Of a stretch of DNA of 64,000 bases, positions 16,952-26,424 are shown in pieces. Position numbers and translations under genes: made by a program. Location of the stretch: the NCBI GenBank assembly GCA_903926465.1, contig CAIYJE010000126.1, positions 62,001 to 126,000 on the forward strand, given 5' to 3'. Below the pieces are notes generated by a model. It ran no database searches, was not told where the DNA came from, and saw only the letters and a list, made by a program, of their open reading frames with translations. Every line of letters begins with the position of its first letter. Within the stretch, counting starts at the first letter, position 1. Source of the DNA: an uncultured Planctomycetales bacterium. GTDB taxonomy: Bacteria; Planctomycetota; Planctomycetia; Isosphaerales; Isosphaeraceae.

Positions 16952-19900
16952 CGGGCCTTCCCCGGCTTGGAGCCCGATTCGACAAGAGCCGCAAGGGGGT
17001 GAGCCGCCTGGCCCAAAATCTCGTCGAATAGCCCCCGAACCCGCTGACCGTGGGTTTGAATGGCCGCAAGCAAGTCGTCAACCGAGAAGCTCGGCGCTTC
17101 TTCAGAACCAGCGCGGCGAGCCAAACGCTGCAACTGTTCCGTGGTATCCGGAACCACCATGCTGGTCTGGTTATGAATGATTCGCATCCGTGCCTCAAGG
17201 GATCTCAGAAAGCTGTACGCTTCACGCAGATCATGGGCAACATCGGCCGTAAGCAAATTGCGCTGCCGTAGAAGGCGGATGGCGTGCCAGATATTTGGCA
17301 CCAGCACTTCTGGATGATCAGAGCCATGAACCAGCATCAGGTATTGCACCACGAATTCGATATCTACCAGACCGCCACGGCCACGTTTCAGGTCGGTGGC
17401 AGGCACCCCCTCCGTCATCTTGCGACGAACCTCAAACACCTCGGTTGCGAAAGCTTCCGGGTCAATCGGTTGTTGAAGGGCGGATTTCACGACCGACATC
17501 ACGTCTGCGCCAAAGCCGGGCGTGCAAACCACAACTCGGGCACGGGTCAGGGCCAGACGTTCCCAGCTCCGAGCGGTACTCTGAAAATAGTCACGAAATT
17601 GCTCCAGAGAGAGTGCCAGCGGCCCAGAGGAGCCATGCGGCCTGAGCCTCGTATCCACGCGGTAAAGAGGCTCACCGCAATCCCCGCCGCCACCCAGTGC
17701 CTTGATTACACGCTGCGCGAACTGAGTGAATCGATGGGCCCGCAATTCTCCAGCGCACCCTTGCTCGGCCTGTCTCTGCCCCTCGTACACAAACACGAGA
17801 TCGAGGTCACTGTGATAGGTCATCTCTCGACCACCCAGTTTACCCATCGCCAGAATGGCCCAGCGTTCCTGGCAGGTTGAGGCGGAGCCGGCAGAAGCCA
17901 GAGTCCGGCGCTCGGTTTCAACCCACTGGTGATGCGCCACCTGGCCCAGAATCGCTTCGGCCACATCGGCCAGTTCTCGGGTCACCAGGCGGATCGATTC
18001 TCGACCCAGAATGTCTCGCGTCCCAATTCTGAGCCACTCTTTGTTCCGGAAGCTCGAAAGGATCGGGTTGAGTTCGGTGGCACCTCGGCAAAGCTCGGCA
18101 AGTTCGGCACGAATCGCGGATGCCGGCTGAGGACGATCCACGACCAGCGAATCGAGCAGATCGTCAATCATCCCTGGCGTCTTGATCAGGATCGAGGACA
18201 GCAGCCGACTGGATGCGCAGATTTCAACGTAGAGCCTGAGACTTGGCGGGTTGATGCTGAACAGTTCCCAGAGGGTAGCCTTGGCCCCCAGCGAAGCCGA
18301 GACCCGCTCAAGATGGGTCAGGGTCAGGTCTGGATCTGGGGTCGAGGCAACCTCTCGTAGCAGGGCAGGCGCAATGGCCGCCAGGAAGTGGCGACAGCGC
18401 GGCTGAGAGAGAAACTCGAAGTCCTCTCGCGCCAGCGCCATCAAATTGCGATACGCCGTTGTACGATCTTGAAAGGGATAATTCGCCAGCGATTCCGCAA
18501 TCAATTCTGGGGATGGATCTGGATCAAGCACCAGGTCTACCACCGCTTCGGCCTCGGCCTGACGCTCTTCCAGAAAGGCATCATGCAAGAGATGATTCAG
18601 AATTCGGCGGTTCAGATCGGTATGTGCGCGATAATCGGCCAGAAAGCGATCGGTTGGCCCTTCCGGGTGCTCCCAGCTTGAGAGCCGCTGGTAGCCGTTG
18701 CGGTGCGCCAGCGCGTTCAGTTCATGCGCATCGCGGGGCAGGCTGTGGGTCTGCTGATTATGAACGACCTGCAGGCGGTGCTCAATCTTGCGCAAGAAGC
18801 GATACGTTGTCTCCATGCAATCCCGTTCCGCACGAGACAGGCAGCCATGATCTTCAAGCCGGCCAAGCGCCACCAGCGTGTTGGGATGCCGGACCTCATG
18901 GTCCGATCCGCCATGCAATAACTGAAGAAACTGAACCACAAACTCCACGTCGCGGATGCCGCCCCGGCCAGTCTTCACCTCATGAAAGTCATCGCCGGCA
19001 GAACTCGTTCGAGACTCGATCCGGCGCTTGATGGCCTTGATCTCAAAGATTTCTGAAGACGAGAGGTAGCGACGGTAAACAAAGGGCTCGATCGCGGCCA
19101 GGAAATCTCGACCAAGATCCAGGTCGCCCGCAATCGGCCGGCATTTGATGAGTGCCTGCCGCTCCCAGGTCCGGCCCACGGTTTCATAATACCCAAGCGC
19201 AGAACTCAAAGAGCGGGCCAGCGGGCCCTGCTGCCCTTCAGGGCGAAGCCGCATATCCACACGGTACGCTTGGCCTAAAGCCGTATGATCGGCAAGCAAC
19301 CGGATCAACTCACTACCCAGCTTTGCAAAGAACTCGGCGTGGGTCAGCGAGCGTGCGCCTGTGGTTTTCCCATCGGCGTCGTAGAGGAAAATCAGGTCGA
19401 TGTCGGAACTGTAGTTCAGTTCAGCACCACCAAGCTTTCCCAGCGCCATCACCACAAAACGAGCAGGCCGACCATCCGCCCCTCGGGCTTCGCCATGGCG
19501 TTCCGCAACCCGACTGCGTGCAATGCGGCACGCCACCTCCACACACGCCTCGGCCAGACTTGAGATATCTGCGATGGTCGTATCCAGGGGCGCATCACGC
19601 ACAAGATCATCAAAACCAATCCGCAGCATCTGACGGTGCCGAAACCGACGAATCACAAGCCGTTGATGCTGTTCATCTCCCGCTTGAGACAGCACTTGTG
19701 ACCAGAGGAGGTCGATCAGGCGCTCACGATCCAGTCGTTCGGGTCCCGAGCAGAGCCAGGGAAAAAGATCTGGCTCACGAATCAGAATATCCGAGAAATA
19801 TTGGCTCGAACTCAGGATTTTCAATAACGCATCGAAGGACTTTGGGCTCCGTTCCCACGTTGAGAGCGTGGTATCCGGATCCTTCAGGGCCGCCATCAGG

Positions 19901-20109
19901 CTACCGAAGTTGGCCAGTGCCATTCCGCAGTCTGCCGACTGAACCGCACCCGTGACCAGCCTCGGCAGCAAATGCTCAAGCAGGCGGGAGTTCGCGGAAG
20001 ATTGGAGCAGCGGCTCAAGGTGGCGTAGCGCCCGGGCGGGCTCACGCACACCCAGAGACTCTAACCACTGGCTGGCCTCGATTTTTGTATCGAACTGGCT
20101 AAGTATCAT
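16948..20109 (-). CDS. glnE: Glutamine synthetase adenylyltransferase/deadenylase
   Basis: 1053 residues, slightly longer than E. coli GlnE (946). It controls glutamine synthetase by adding or removing AMP. Two nucleotidyltransferase domains are visible: the first with KLGGAELNYSSDIDLIFLYD (deadenylylase half) and the second with KLGGREMTYHSDLDLVFVYE (adenylylase half). Both keep the D-x-D metal pair, and each is followed by the RPxGxxGPLxxSLxxxxxY segment. The ATG at 20109 was preferred to a TTG at 20163. No glnA, glnB or glnD is in view. It is cotranscribed with the flippase gene downstream. Confidence 0.95.
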   Translation of the reverse strand: MILSQFDTKIEASQWLESLGVREPARALRHLEPLLQSSANSRLLEHLLPRLVTGAVQSADCGMALANFGSLMAALKDPDTTLSTWERSPKSFDALLKILSSSQYFSDILIREPDLFPWLCSGPERLDRERLIDLLWSQVLSQAGDEQHQRLVIRRFRHRQMLRIGFDDLVRDAPLDTTIADISSLAEACVEVACRIARSRVAERHGEARGADGRPARFVVMALGKLGGAELNYSSDIDLIFLYDADGKTTGARSLTHAEFFAKLGSELIRLLADHTALGQAYRVDMRLRPEGQQGPLARSLSSALGYYETVGRTWERQALIKCRPIAGDLDLGRDFLAAIEPFVYRRYLSSSEIFEIKAIKRRIESRTSSAGDDFHEVKTGRGGIRDVEFVVQFLQLLHGGSDHEVRHPNTLVALGRLEDHGCLSRAERDCMETTYRFLRKIEHRLQVVHNQQTHSLPRDAHELNALAHRNGYQRLSSWEHPEGPTDRFLADYRAHTDLNRRILNHLLHDAFLEERQAEAEAVVDLVLDPDPSPELIAESLANYPFQDRTTAYRNLMALAREDFEFLSQPRCRHFLAAIAPALLREVASTPDPDLTLTHLERVSASLGAKATLWELFSINPPSLRLYVEICASSRLLSSILIKTPGMIDDLLDSLVVDRPQPASAIRAELAELCRGATELNPILSSFRNKEWLRIGTRDILGRESIRLVTRELADVAEAILGQVAHHQWVETERRTLASAGSASTCQERWAILAMGKLGGREMTYHSDLDLVFVYEGQRQAEQGCAGELRAHRFTQFAQRVIKALGGGGDCGEPLYRVDTRLRPHGSSGPLALSLEQFRDYFQSTARSWERLALTRARVVVCTPGFGADVMSVVKSALQQPIDPEAFATEVFEVRRKMTEGVPATDLKRGRGGLVDIEFVVQYLMLVHGSDHPEVLVPNIWHAIRLLRQRNLLTADVAHDLREAYSFLRSLEARMRIIHNQTSMVVPDTTEQLQRLARRAGSEEAPSFSVDDLLAAIQTHGQRVRGLFDEILGQAAHPLAALVESGSKPGKAR

Positions 20110-20173
20110 CGCTGCCTCGCGAGCCAACAGATCGAATTCGCAGGGTCGCCAGGTGAAACCCAAACTCGACCGC

Positions 20174-21661
20174 TCAGACCGTGATGATAGGAAGCCCTGG
20201 AAGTTTCACGCGCCCGTGCTGGTCCAGCGCCTGCGGCTCTTCAAATATTACGGGCTCGGCAAACAGTGTGACCTGAGTTGCATCGACCACACGAACTTTG
20301 ACGAGTTTGCCAATGAGCCGTTCAGCCCCCTGGAAAACGGCAATCCGATCACACTGGGTACGACCGACCAGGAGCGGAATCGGCCCTCGCTCAGGAAGCC
20401 CACGTGTTGCACGTTCGCTTGGTCCTTCAACAAGGACCTCAACTTCTTGGCCGATGAACTCTCGGTTCAGTTCCTGAGAGATGATCGTCTGGACCGCGAG
20501 CAGGTCATTATTGCGCCGTTTCTTGACTTCCTCGGGGATATCGTCGGGATACAGTGAATCGGCCTTGGTGCCCGGCCGGGTGCTGTACTTGAAGATGAAG
20601 CTGTTCTTGAATCGGCTTCGCTCTAGCAACCGGAGACTCTTCTGAAAGGATTCTTCGGTCTCGCCGCAGAAACCTACAATAAAGTCACTGGAGATAGAAT
20701 GACCAGGAATGGTCTCACGAATCCGGGCCATCATTTCATCATAAAGCGCCACGGAATAATTCCGCTTCATGCGGCGGAGCACATCGTCGCAGCCACTCTG
20801 CACCGGTACGTGCAGATAACGGCTAACCTTGGGTAGATCCCGCACGGCCTGCAAAAGGTCGTCGGTCATATCGTTGGGGTAGTTGGTCAAGAACTTGAGC
20901 CGATCGACCCCTTCGATCTCATGGGCGGCGGAAAGCAGGTCGGAAAGGCGTGTATTCCGTCCATCGCCAGAACGATATTTGTAGCTATTGACCGTCTGGC
21001 CAATGAAGGTGATTTCACGCACCCCCTGGCTGGCCAGCATCCGGCACTCGGCAAGAATTGATTCCGGCGACCGGCTTTGCTCAGGCCCGCGTACCGAGGG
21101 AACGATACAGAACGTGCAAAACTTGTCGCACCCCATCATCACACGAACGAACGCCTGGAACGGAGAAGGGCGCATGCTCGGTTCGCGCAGTGGGTCATAG
21201 CTCTCAAAACTATCAACCACGGTCAAACGGGAGCCTGCGTTCCGCGCCAGGCTTACGGCAACCTGGGGAGTTCGTTCTTCTCGCGCCTGCTTCAGCAATT
21301 CCGCCACGCGAGCAATCTGGCCGGGGCCAATCACCACGTCTACGTGGGGAGCCCGCTTGAGTATTTCGGCTTGGTCCTTCTGAGCCATACAACCCAGCAC
21401 GCCAATCTGGGCATCGGGCTTGGTCTGCTTCAGATGCTTGATACGCCCCAGGGCGCTGTAAACCTTGTCTTCCGGAAGCTGTCGTACCGAGCAGGTGTTG
21501 AAAAGCACCGTGTCGGCCTCAGAGATCCGGTCGGTCAACTCGTAGCCATCTTCTCGCAGGCGTGCCACAACGAGCTCGGAGTCGAGCACGTTCATCTGGC
21601 AGCCCACGGTCTCGATGTACAGCTTCTTCCGGGGAGAGGGAGCCGCTTGGCTCTCATCCAT
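20174..21661 (-). CDS. miaB: tRNA-2-methylthio-N6-dimethylallyladenosine synthase
   Basis: 495 residues. A radical-SAM methylthiotransferase acting on A37 of tRNAs that read UNN codons. It has the UPF0004 N-terminal domain (IETVGCQMN, then cysteines in FNTCSVRQ and LGCMAQ), the radical-SAM CxxxCxxC motif in GCDKFCTFCIVPSVRG, and a C-terminal TRAM domain ending KVRVVDATQVTLFAEP. The ATG at 21661 gives a normal N-terminus; an open extension to 21727 has no ATG. The enzyme depends on Fe-S supply, to which YgfZ-type proteins contribute. Confidence 0.95.
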   Translation of the reverse strand: MDESQAAPSPRKKLYIETVGCQMNVLDSELVVARLREDGYELTDRISEADTVLFNTCSVRQLPEDKVYSALGRIKHLKQTKPDAQIGVLGCMAQKDQAEILKRAPHVDVVIGPGQIARVAELLKQAREERTPQVAVSLARNAGSRLTVVDSFESYDPLREPSMRPSPFQAFVRVMMGCDKFCTFCIVPSVRGPEQSRSPESILAECRMLASQGVREITFIGQTVNSYKYRSGDGRNTRLSDLLSAAHEIEGVDRLKFLTNYPNDMTDDLLQAVRDLPKVSRYLHVPVQSGCDDVLRRMKRNYSVALYDEMMARIRETIPGHSISSDFIVGFCGETEESFQKSLRLLERSRFKNSFIFKYSTRPGTKADSLYPDDIPEEVKKRRNNDLLAVQTIISQELNREFIGQEVEVLVEGPSERATRGLPERGPIPLLVGRTQCDRIAVFQGAERLIGKLVKVRVVDATQVTLFAEPVIFEEPQALDQHGRVKLPGLPIITV

Positions 21662-21789
21662 CTCCAGTCTCCTCAGAAAATCAGGCGTTGGCTTCAACAG
21701 AAAACGGTCGCACAAGCCGGGCGCCAATGCAGAATCTCAACCTAGCTCGCGACCATTGATTCTATCGGCCGGCGCACGCCCTGGATATG

Positions 21790-22776
21790 TCAAGCATTCG
21801 CTTTGCTCTGGCCAAAGTGACCTGCTGGGTCCAGACGATTGCCACGCAGGAAGTCTGGAATGGTGATAGATTTTCTTCCAGGGAGCTGCACCACCAAGGG
21901 CTCAATCAGCCCTGAGCCAGTTGTAATCAGCAGACGTTTCGGTTCACTGGTATGAATCTGGCCAGGAGAACCGTCTGAGGCACCACCCACAACCTGTGTT
22001 TTGTGAATGATGATCCTTGGCGGCGGCTCGGTCGAACTGGGGTCGATCCAGTAAGTGGATGCGGTTGGCCAGGGCTGCATGGCCCTGACCAGATCATGAA
22101 TGGCCTGCGCGGGCAGGTTCCAGTCGATCTCCCCTTCCGCTTTCCGAAGCTTGGGGGCCCGGCTAACTTTGGTGGCGTCTTGGGGAATTGGCGAGCAGGT
22201 GCCGTCAGCCAGACGCAGAACCAGATCGGGGAGCAGATCTGGACCCAGGTCCGCAAGTCTTTCCTCCAGCTCGCCGGCCGTCTCGTCTGGGCCAATCGGA
22301 GTTTTTGCCACTCCCAGAATCCCGCCCGCATCCACTCGGGGATTCATCAGAATTACAGTTACGCCCGACTCTTTTTCGCCATGCTGAATGGCCCTGGCAA
22401 CAGGGGCGGCCCCTCGATAGGCCGGCAGCACAGAGCCGTGCAGGTTGATGGCGCCAAGCCTTGGTATGGCAAGGACCTCTGGCGAAAGAATTTGCCCATA
22501 GGCCACCGTCACGATCAGGTCGGGCGCCAGTTGCTGGATCAGCGCCACGGCTTCCGGCGAGTTGATCGATTCAGGCTGGAGGACCGGCACATGGCGTTGG
22601 AGTGCCTCGGTCTTGATCAGGGCTGGAACCAGTTCTTGCTTGCGACCCTGGGGCCGTTCCGGCTGGGTGATGAGCGCCTCGACCCTGAAACCCCGGGCAA
22701 GCAGGCTCAGAAACGTGGGGACCGCAAAGTCTTTGGTCCCGACAAAAACGAGCCGCAAGGAGTCAGGTGAGACCAT
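21790..22776 (-). CDS. fmt: Methionyl-tRNA formyltransferase
   Basis: 328 residues. Transfers formyl from 10-formyl-THF to initiator Met-tRNA. It begins LRLVFVGTKDFAVPTFLSL, has the catalytic region INLHGSVLPAYRGAAPV (Asn and His, with the later Asp in RVDAGGIL), and a C-terminal OB-fold with EGEIDWNLPAQAIHDLVRAMQPWPTA. The ATG at 22776 matches the usual family start. It lies between miaB and a Gfo/Idh/MocA gene on the same strand, so all may share a transcript. Confidence 0.95.
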   Translation of the reverse strand: MVSPDSLRLVFVGTKDFAVPTFLSLLARGFRVEALITQPERPQGRKQELVPALIKTEALQRHVPVLQPESINSPEAVALIQQLAPDLIVTVAYGQILSPEVLAIPRLGAINLHGSVLPAYRGAAPVARAIQHGEKESGVTVILMNPRVDAGGILGVAKTPIGPDETAGELEERLADLGPDLLPDLVLRLADGTCSPIPQDATKVSRAPKLRKAEGEIDWNLPAQAIHDLVRAMQPWPTASTYWIDPSSTEPPPRIIIHKTQVVGGASDGSPGQIHTSEPKRLLITTGSGLIEPLVVQLPGRKSITIPDFLRGNRLDPAGHFGQSKANA

Positions 22777-22860
22777 GTTTAAAGGTCCATTTTCGGTGAA
22801 ACTGAGCCTGCGCTCGCAGAAACCGCGAGCGCAGGCAAAAAAGCGAAATCCAGCGATCAA

Positions 22861-24033
22861 TCAGGCGTGGGACACTTCGGTCCAGGCACCCTTTTTGGCA
22901 CTGGCCGCAATGGCCTCACAGATCCGAACTTCGTAGGCACCGTCGGCAAAGGTCGGGAAGTCGGGCTTCGATTTCCGGTCGGAGGCAATCCAACCATAGA
23001 ACGAAGCGAACAGTTGCTTGAAGGCATCTGGGAAGCCCTCTGCATGTCCGCCTGGATAGTGGCTCATCGCGGCGGCTGCGGGAGAGAGGTTGGAAGGATC
23101 GCGCTGGAGGAACTCGTTCAGACGGCCTCGGCGACCGATCGTGAGCTCATCGGGAGCCTGGCTGTCCCAGGTCATTGACCCTTCGGTACCGCAAACCTCA
23201 AGGAAGAGCCGATTCTTGCGCCCGGCGAACGCCTGGCTAACGTAATAGACGCCCCGAATCCCACCCTCAAGCCGCATCATGACCGCGCCATAGTCTTCGG
23301 TTGAGATAGGCACATCCACGTGGGCACCCTTGCCAGCCGAGCCGCCGAACGTATCGGTGGGGCCAACGGGCCGCTTCCGGACCGGGTGGAAGGTTGCAAG
23401 GTCCGAGAGAACGGACGTGATATGACGGCCCGTGATCGACTGCGCCAGGTCCATCCAGTGGGTACCAATGTCCGCCACGGCGCGCAGGTTGGTGGCCCCA
23501 TCGGGTTCCACCCGCCAGTTGTAATCGGTATCGAGCAACAGCCAATCCTGGGTGTAAGAGCCCTGAATCGAAAGGATCTGGCCCAGATCCCCCTTACTCA
23601 CTCGCTCGCGCATTTCTCGGGCAACCGAGTAAAAGCGCACGTTGTAATTGACGCCGGCGGCGAGTTCCGGCTTGGATGCGGCCAGCTTGACCAGTTCGGC
23701 CGTCTCGGCCGAGGTGATGGCCAGCGGCTTCTCACACAGCACATGCTTGCCGGCCTGAAGACAACGTTTTGCCTGTTCAAAGTGGGCGGGATTCGGGGAG
23801 GCGATATGTACGGACTGAACATTGGGATCTGCAAGCAGATCTTCAATCTTGCCGTAAGGCTTTACGCCGCCAAGTTGCTCGGCAACAACCGTGGCCCTGG
23901 CCAGGTCCAGATCCAGCACCCCGACAACCGGAATGCCCAGCCGGCGCAGGGCTTCGGCATGCACTGGACCAATGAATCCGCCGCCAATTAACGCAACACC
24001 TGGCGGCTTCGACAGAACGTATGGAGCACCCAT
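22861..24033 (-). CDS. Gfo/Idh/MocA family oxidoreductase (cytoplasmic type)
   Basis: 390 residues. N-terminal Rossmann domain with VALIGGGFIGPVHAEALRR and the DLDLARA strand; the EKPLAITSAE motif carries the catalytic Lys. The C-terminal domain has ADIGTHWMDLAQ with the conserved His. There is no Tat leader, unlike the gene at 6384. The C-terminus PDFPTFADGAYEVRICEAIAAS is standard for the class that includes inositol dehydrogenase-like enzymes. Substrate unknown. Start ATG 24033. Confidence 0.92.
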   Translation of the reverse strand: MGAPYVLSKPPGVALIGGGFIGPVHAEALRRLGIPVVGVLDLDLARATVVAEQLGGVKPYGKIEDLLADPNVQSVHIASPNPAHFEQAKRCLQAGKHVLCEKPLAITSAETAELVKLAASKPELAAGVNYNVRFYSVAREMRERVSKGDLGQILSIQGSYTQDWLLLDTDYNWRVEPDGATNLRAVADIGTHWMDLAQSITGRHITSVLSDLATFHPVRKRPVGPTDTFGGSAGKGAHVDVPISTEDYGAVMMRLEGGIRGVYYVSQAFAGRKNRLFLEVCGTEGSMTWDSQAPDELTIGRRGRLNEFLQRDPSNLSPAAAAMSHYPGGHAEGFPDAFKQLFASFYGWIASDRKSKPDFPTFADGAYEVRICEAIAASAKKGAWTEVSHA

Positions 24034-24255
24034 GGAATCGCTTTCCTGGTATATGGCAGAGCCGACCCCCGGCCCACGCGCATGTCCCGAACCTACCGCC
24101 TGACACACAAAGCCGCAACCCGGCGGCACCCTCCAATTCGTGGAGTGACACGGCTTGAGCCGCCACTAAGCATGCAAACGACATCGTTTACAGGTGCCAG
24201 AACCAGCGAACGAACACCCGACCGGTCACCAAACGGGGCAGCAAACACGGTTCAC

Positions 24256-25746
24256 TCAGGCGGTTTCCAGCTTGCGAGGGACGGCCCGTCCCTTGAACTC
24301 TTGATCGGACTCGGAACCGCCTTCGTGATACTCGGCGTCGGTATTGACCTTCCAGGTATCAAAATCACCAGTTCCCATGATGTTTCTGGCAGCCAGGAAC
24401 GCGGTCATCATCGAGTGGTCTTGGTTGTTGTATTTGTGCATCCCGTTTCGGCCGGCCAGCTGCAGATTGTCGAAATTCTGAAGCCAGGCCCGGATCACGG
24501 CCAGATGATCCTGGTACGAATCATCATAAACCGGATACGCCTTGGGCATACGCACCACACAACCGTCAATAACCTTCTCACCCTTCACCAGACCGATCGC
24601 CGCTATCTCTTTGCGTCCCAGTTCAACCAGATCCTTGTCCGACATCGACCAGAGAGAATCTCCCTCAAAGCAGAAGTACTCAAGCCCTAGACTGGTCTTG
24701 GACTGATCAGGAACCAGGTCGGGCGACCAGTTCTTGAAATTCTGCACCCGGCCCAGTTTCACGTCTGGCTCATGGATGTAAATCCAGTTATCCGGGAAGG
24801 TCTCGGGCTCATCGATGATCAGGACCACAGTGATAAAGTCTCGATACTTCAAACTCTCAGCGGCCTGACGCACCTCGGGCGGAGCAGCCGGCGACATCGC
24901 CTGAATCAGATGGCGGATCGGAAGCGTGGAGAGAAAATTGCGTCCTTCGTACCGATACACTTCACCCGCGGCATCCTTTGAGGTAACGGCTGTAACCTGT
25001 TGACCAGCATGCTCAATCCCAACCACTCGCCGATCCATATGCACGCCCGAGCCAAAGCCACGTACCTTGTCTCTTGCGGCTTCCCACATCTGGCCAGGAC
25101 CCAGACGGGGGTACTGAAACTCATCAATAAGGGTCTTAACAACCTCGCCACCCTTGGAAGACTTGCCCCCAAACAGTGCTGAAGCCACGGCCTTGAACAG
25201 ACTCAGGCCCTTGATTCTCTGCGCGGCCCAGTCGGCCGAAATCTCGGAGGTGGGCATCCCCCACACCTTCTCGGTGTAGGTCTTGAAAAAGATATCGAAA
25301 AGCTGCCGGCCGAAACGATTCACAACCCAGTCTTCAAAACTTCGCTCAGGCCGAATCGGGCTTAACTGGGCCTTGAGGTAACTGGAAAGAATCAACGCCG
25401 ATCGACCAATCCCCAGCTTGCTTAAAGCATCGAACGGCTTGAGCGGGTAGTAAAAAAACTTGCGGTTGTAATAAATCCGACTAAGCCGAGGCCGAGTCAA
25501 AAACTCTTCCCCAAGAATCTCTTCCCACAAACGGTTCACTTCTTCACTCTTGGAGAAGAAGCGATGTCCACCAATATCAAAACGATATCCCTTGTACTGG
25601 TCTGTTCGACTGATACCACCAACCAGTTCTTTCTCAGACTCCAGCGCAACGCAAGAGAAACCGTTCTTGGAAAGTTCATAGGCAGCCGTGAGCCCAGCAG
25701 GACCCGCTCCGGCAATCACGGTGTCAAAAGACGAATTTACACGCAC
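24256..25746 (-). CDS. FAD-dependent amine-oxidase-fold protein, UDP-galactopyranose mutase-like
   Basis: 496 residues from a GTG. It begins with a dinucleotide-binding loop (VIAGAGPAGLTAAYELS) and GGISRTDQYKGYRFDIGGHRFFSK, a pattern shared by UDP-galactopyranose mutase-like and protoporphyrinogen-oxidase-like FAD proteins. Further marks are YYPLKPFDAL, FFKTYTEKVWGMP and a C-terminal GRNGMHKYNNQDHSM, which places a loop near the flavin. These proteins are often found among polysaccharide genes, but no such cluster surrounds it here. The exact reaction is not determined. About 500 residues is larger than bacterial Glf (~380), so it is probably not a plain mutase. Confidence 0.75.
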   Translation of the reverse strand: MRVNSSFDTVIAGAGPAGLTAAYELSKNGFSCVALESEKELVGGISRTDQYKGYRFDIGGHRFFSKSEEVNRLWEEILGEEFLTRPRLSRIYYNRKFFYYPLKPFDALSKLGIGRSALILSSYLKAQLSPIRPERSFEDWVVNRFGRQLFDIFFKTYTEKVWGMPTSEISADWAAQRIKGLSLFKAVASALFGGKSSKGGEVVKTLIDEFQYPRLGPGQMWEAARDKVRGFGSGVHMDRRVVGIEHAGQQVTAVTSKDAAGEVYRYEGRNFLSTLPIRHLIQAMSPAAPPEVRQAAESLKYRDFITVVLIIDEPETFPDNWIYIHEPDVKLGRVQNFKNWSPDLVPDQSKTSLGLEYFCFEGDSLWSMSDKDLVELGRKEIAAIGLVKGEKVIDGCVVRMPKAYPVYDDSYQDHLAVIRAWLQNFDNLQLAGRNGMHKYNNQDHSMMTAFLAARNIMGTGDFDTWKVNTDAEYHEGGSESDQEFKGRAVPRKLETA

Positions 25747-25977
25747 CTGAAATCACTCAAGTATTTATGGAATGAAAGCTGTACAAGGAAGATGGGCAAA
25801 AACGACCAACAACCTAAAGCCCCCAGGTTTCCTATTTTTCCTGAACGAGGAATGACATACTTTGCCACAGAAACGGATCGGAGACAACCGAATCTATTTC
25901 TTTATGTGGAAATTTACACTTAAGGTCAAGTGCCAAGAAATCTGTCGACGACCCAAGAAAGGCTTACTTAAGCCACC

Positions 25978-26385
25978 TTATCGTCCGACAAGTTGCAGCG
26001 TACGTTCCGAAAGTGCCGTGGCTGCGTTCAAACACTCGGCGGGTGACGATTTGTGTCCTTGCGCTCGCTCCAACGCAATCAGAAGCGCAGGGTCCAGCAA
26101 ACCTGCTTGCACATACAAATGTTCACAAGCAAGCAAGAGGCAGCGGAGCCCCCGTTCACGATAACCACGCTGGTAGACCAGGGCGCGAATGCAGGCAAAC
26201 ATAGCTTCATAGCTGAAGAAGGTCACATCTGCCTGATCTCCATGGCCACTCTCAAAAAGGTGACCAGCGGCATCCAGACGATCGGCGGCCAGAGCCAGAA
26301 GTTCGCCGATCTTGGCTGGCGCTTCAGGATCTTGCACAAGGTAGGGGCTCTGGAGACAGCGGGGAAAGCTATTCACGATTGCCAT
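25978..26385 (-). CDS. HEPN-domain-like protein, orphan
   Basis: 135 residues, all alpha. FFSYEAMFACIRALVYQRGYRERGLRCLLLACEHLY resembles the HEPN fold found in RNases, often paired with a MNT-type nucleotidyltransferase antitoxin. The usual catalytic RxxxxH is not obvious. No MNT gene is adjacent: the flanks are the FAD oxidoreductase and nuoN. It is separated from nuoN by 39 bp on the same strand, so it may be an operon appendix. Function unknown; the domain call is by pattern only. Confidence 0.55.
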   Translation of the reverse strand: MAIVNSFPRCLQSPYLVQDPEAPAKIGELLALAADRLDAAGHLFESGHGDQADVTFFSYEAMFACIRALVYQRGYRERGLRCLLLACEHLYVQAGLLDPALLIALERAQGHKSSPAECLNAATALSERTLQLVGR

Positions 26386-26424
26386 GGCAAGATTCTTTCC
26401 AGAAAAGTGTTGGCCCAGCGAAAC

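Noticed and set aside
19152-19955. 267-codon plus-strand ORF
   Set aside because: Antisense to glnE, with a His/Pro/Arg-rich composition and no domain.
22003-22770. 255-codon plus-strand ORF
   Set aside because: Antisense to fmt; no family resemblance.
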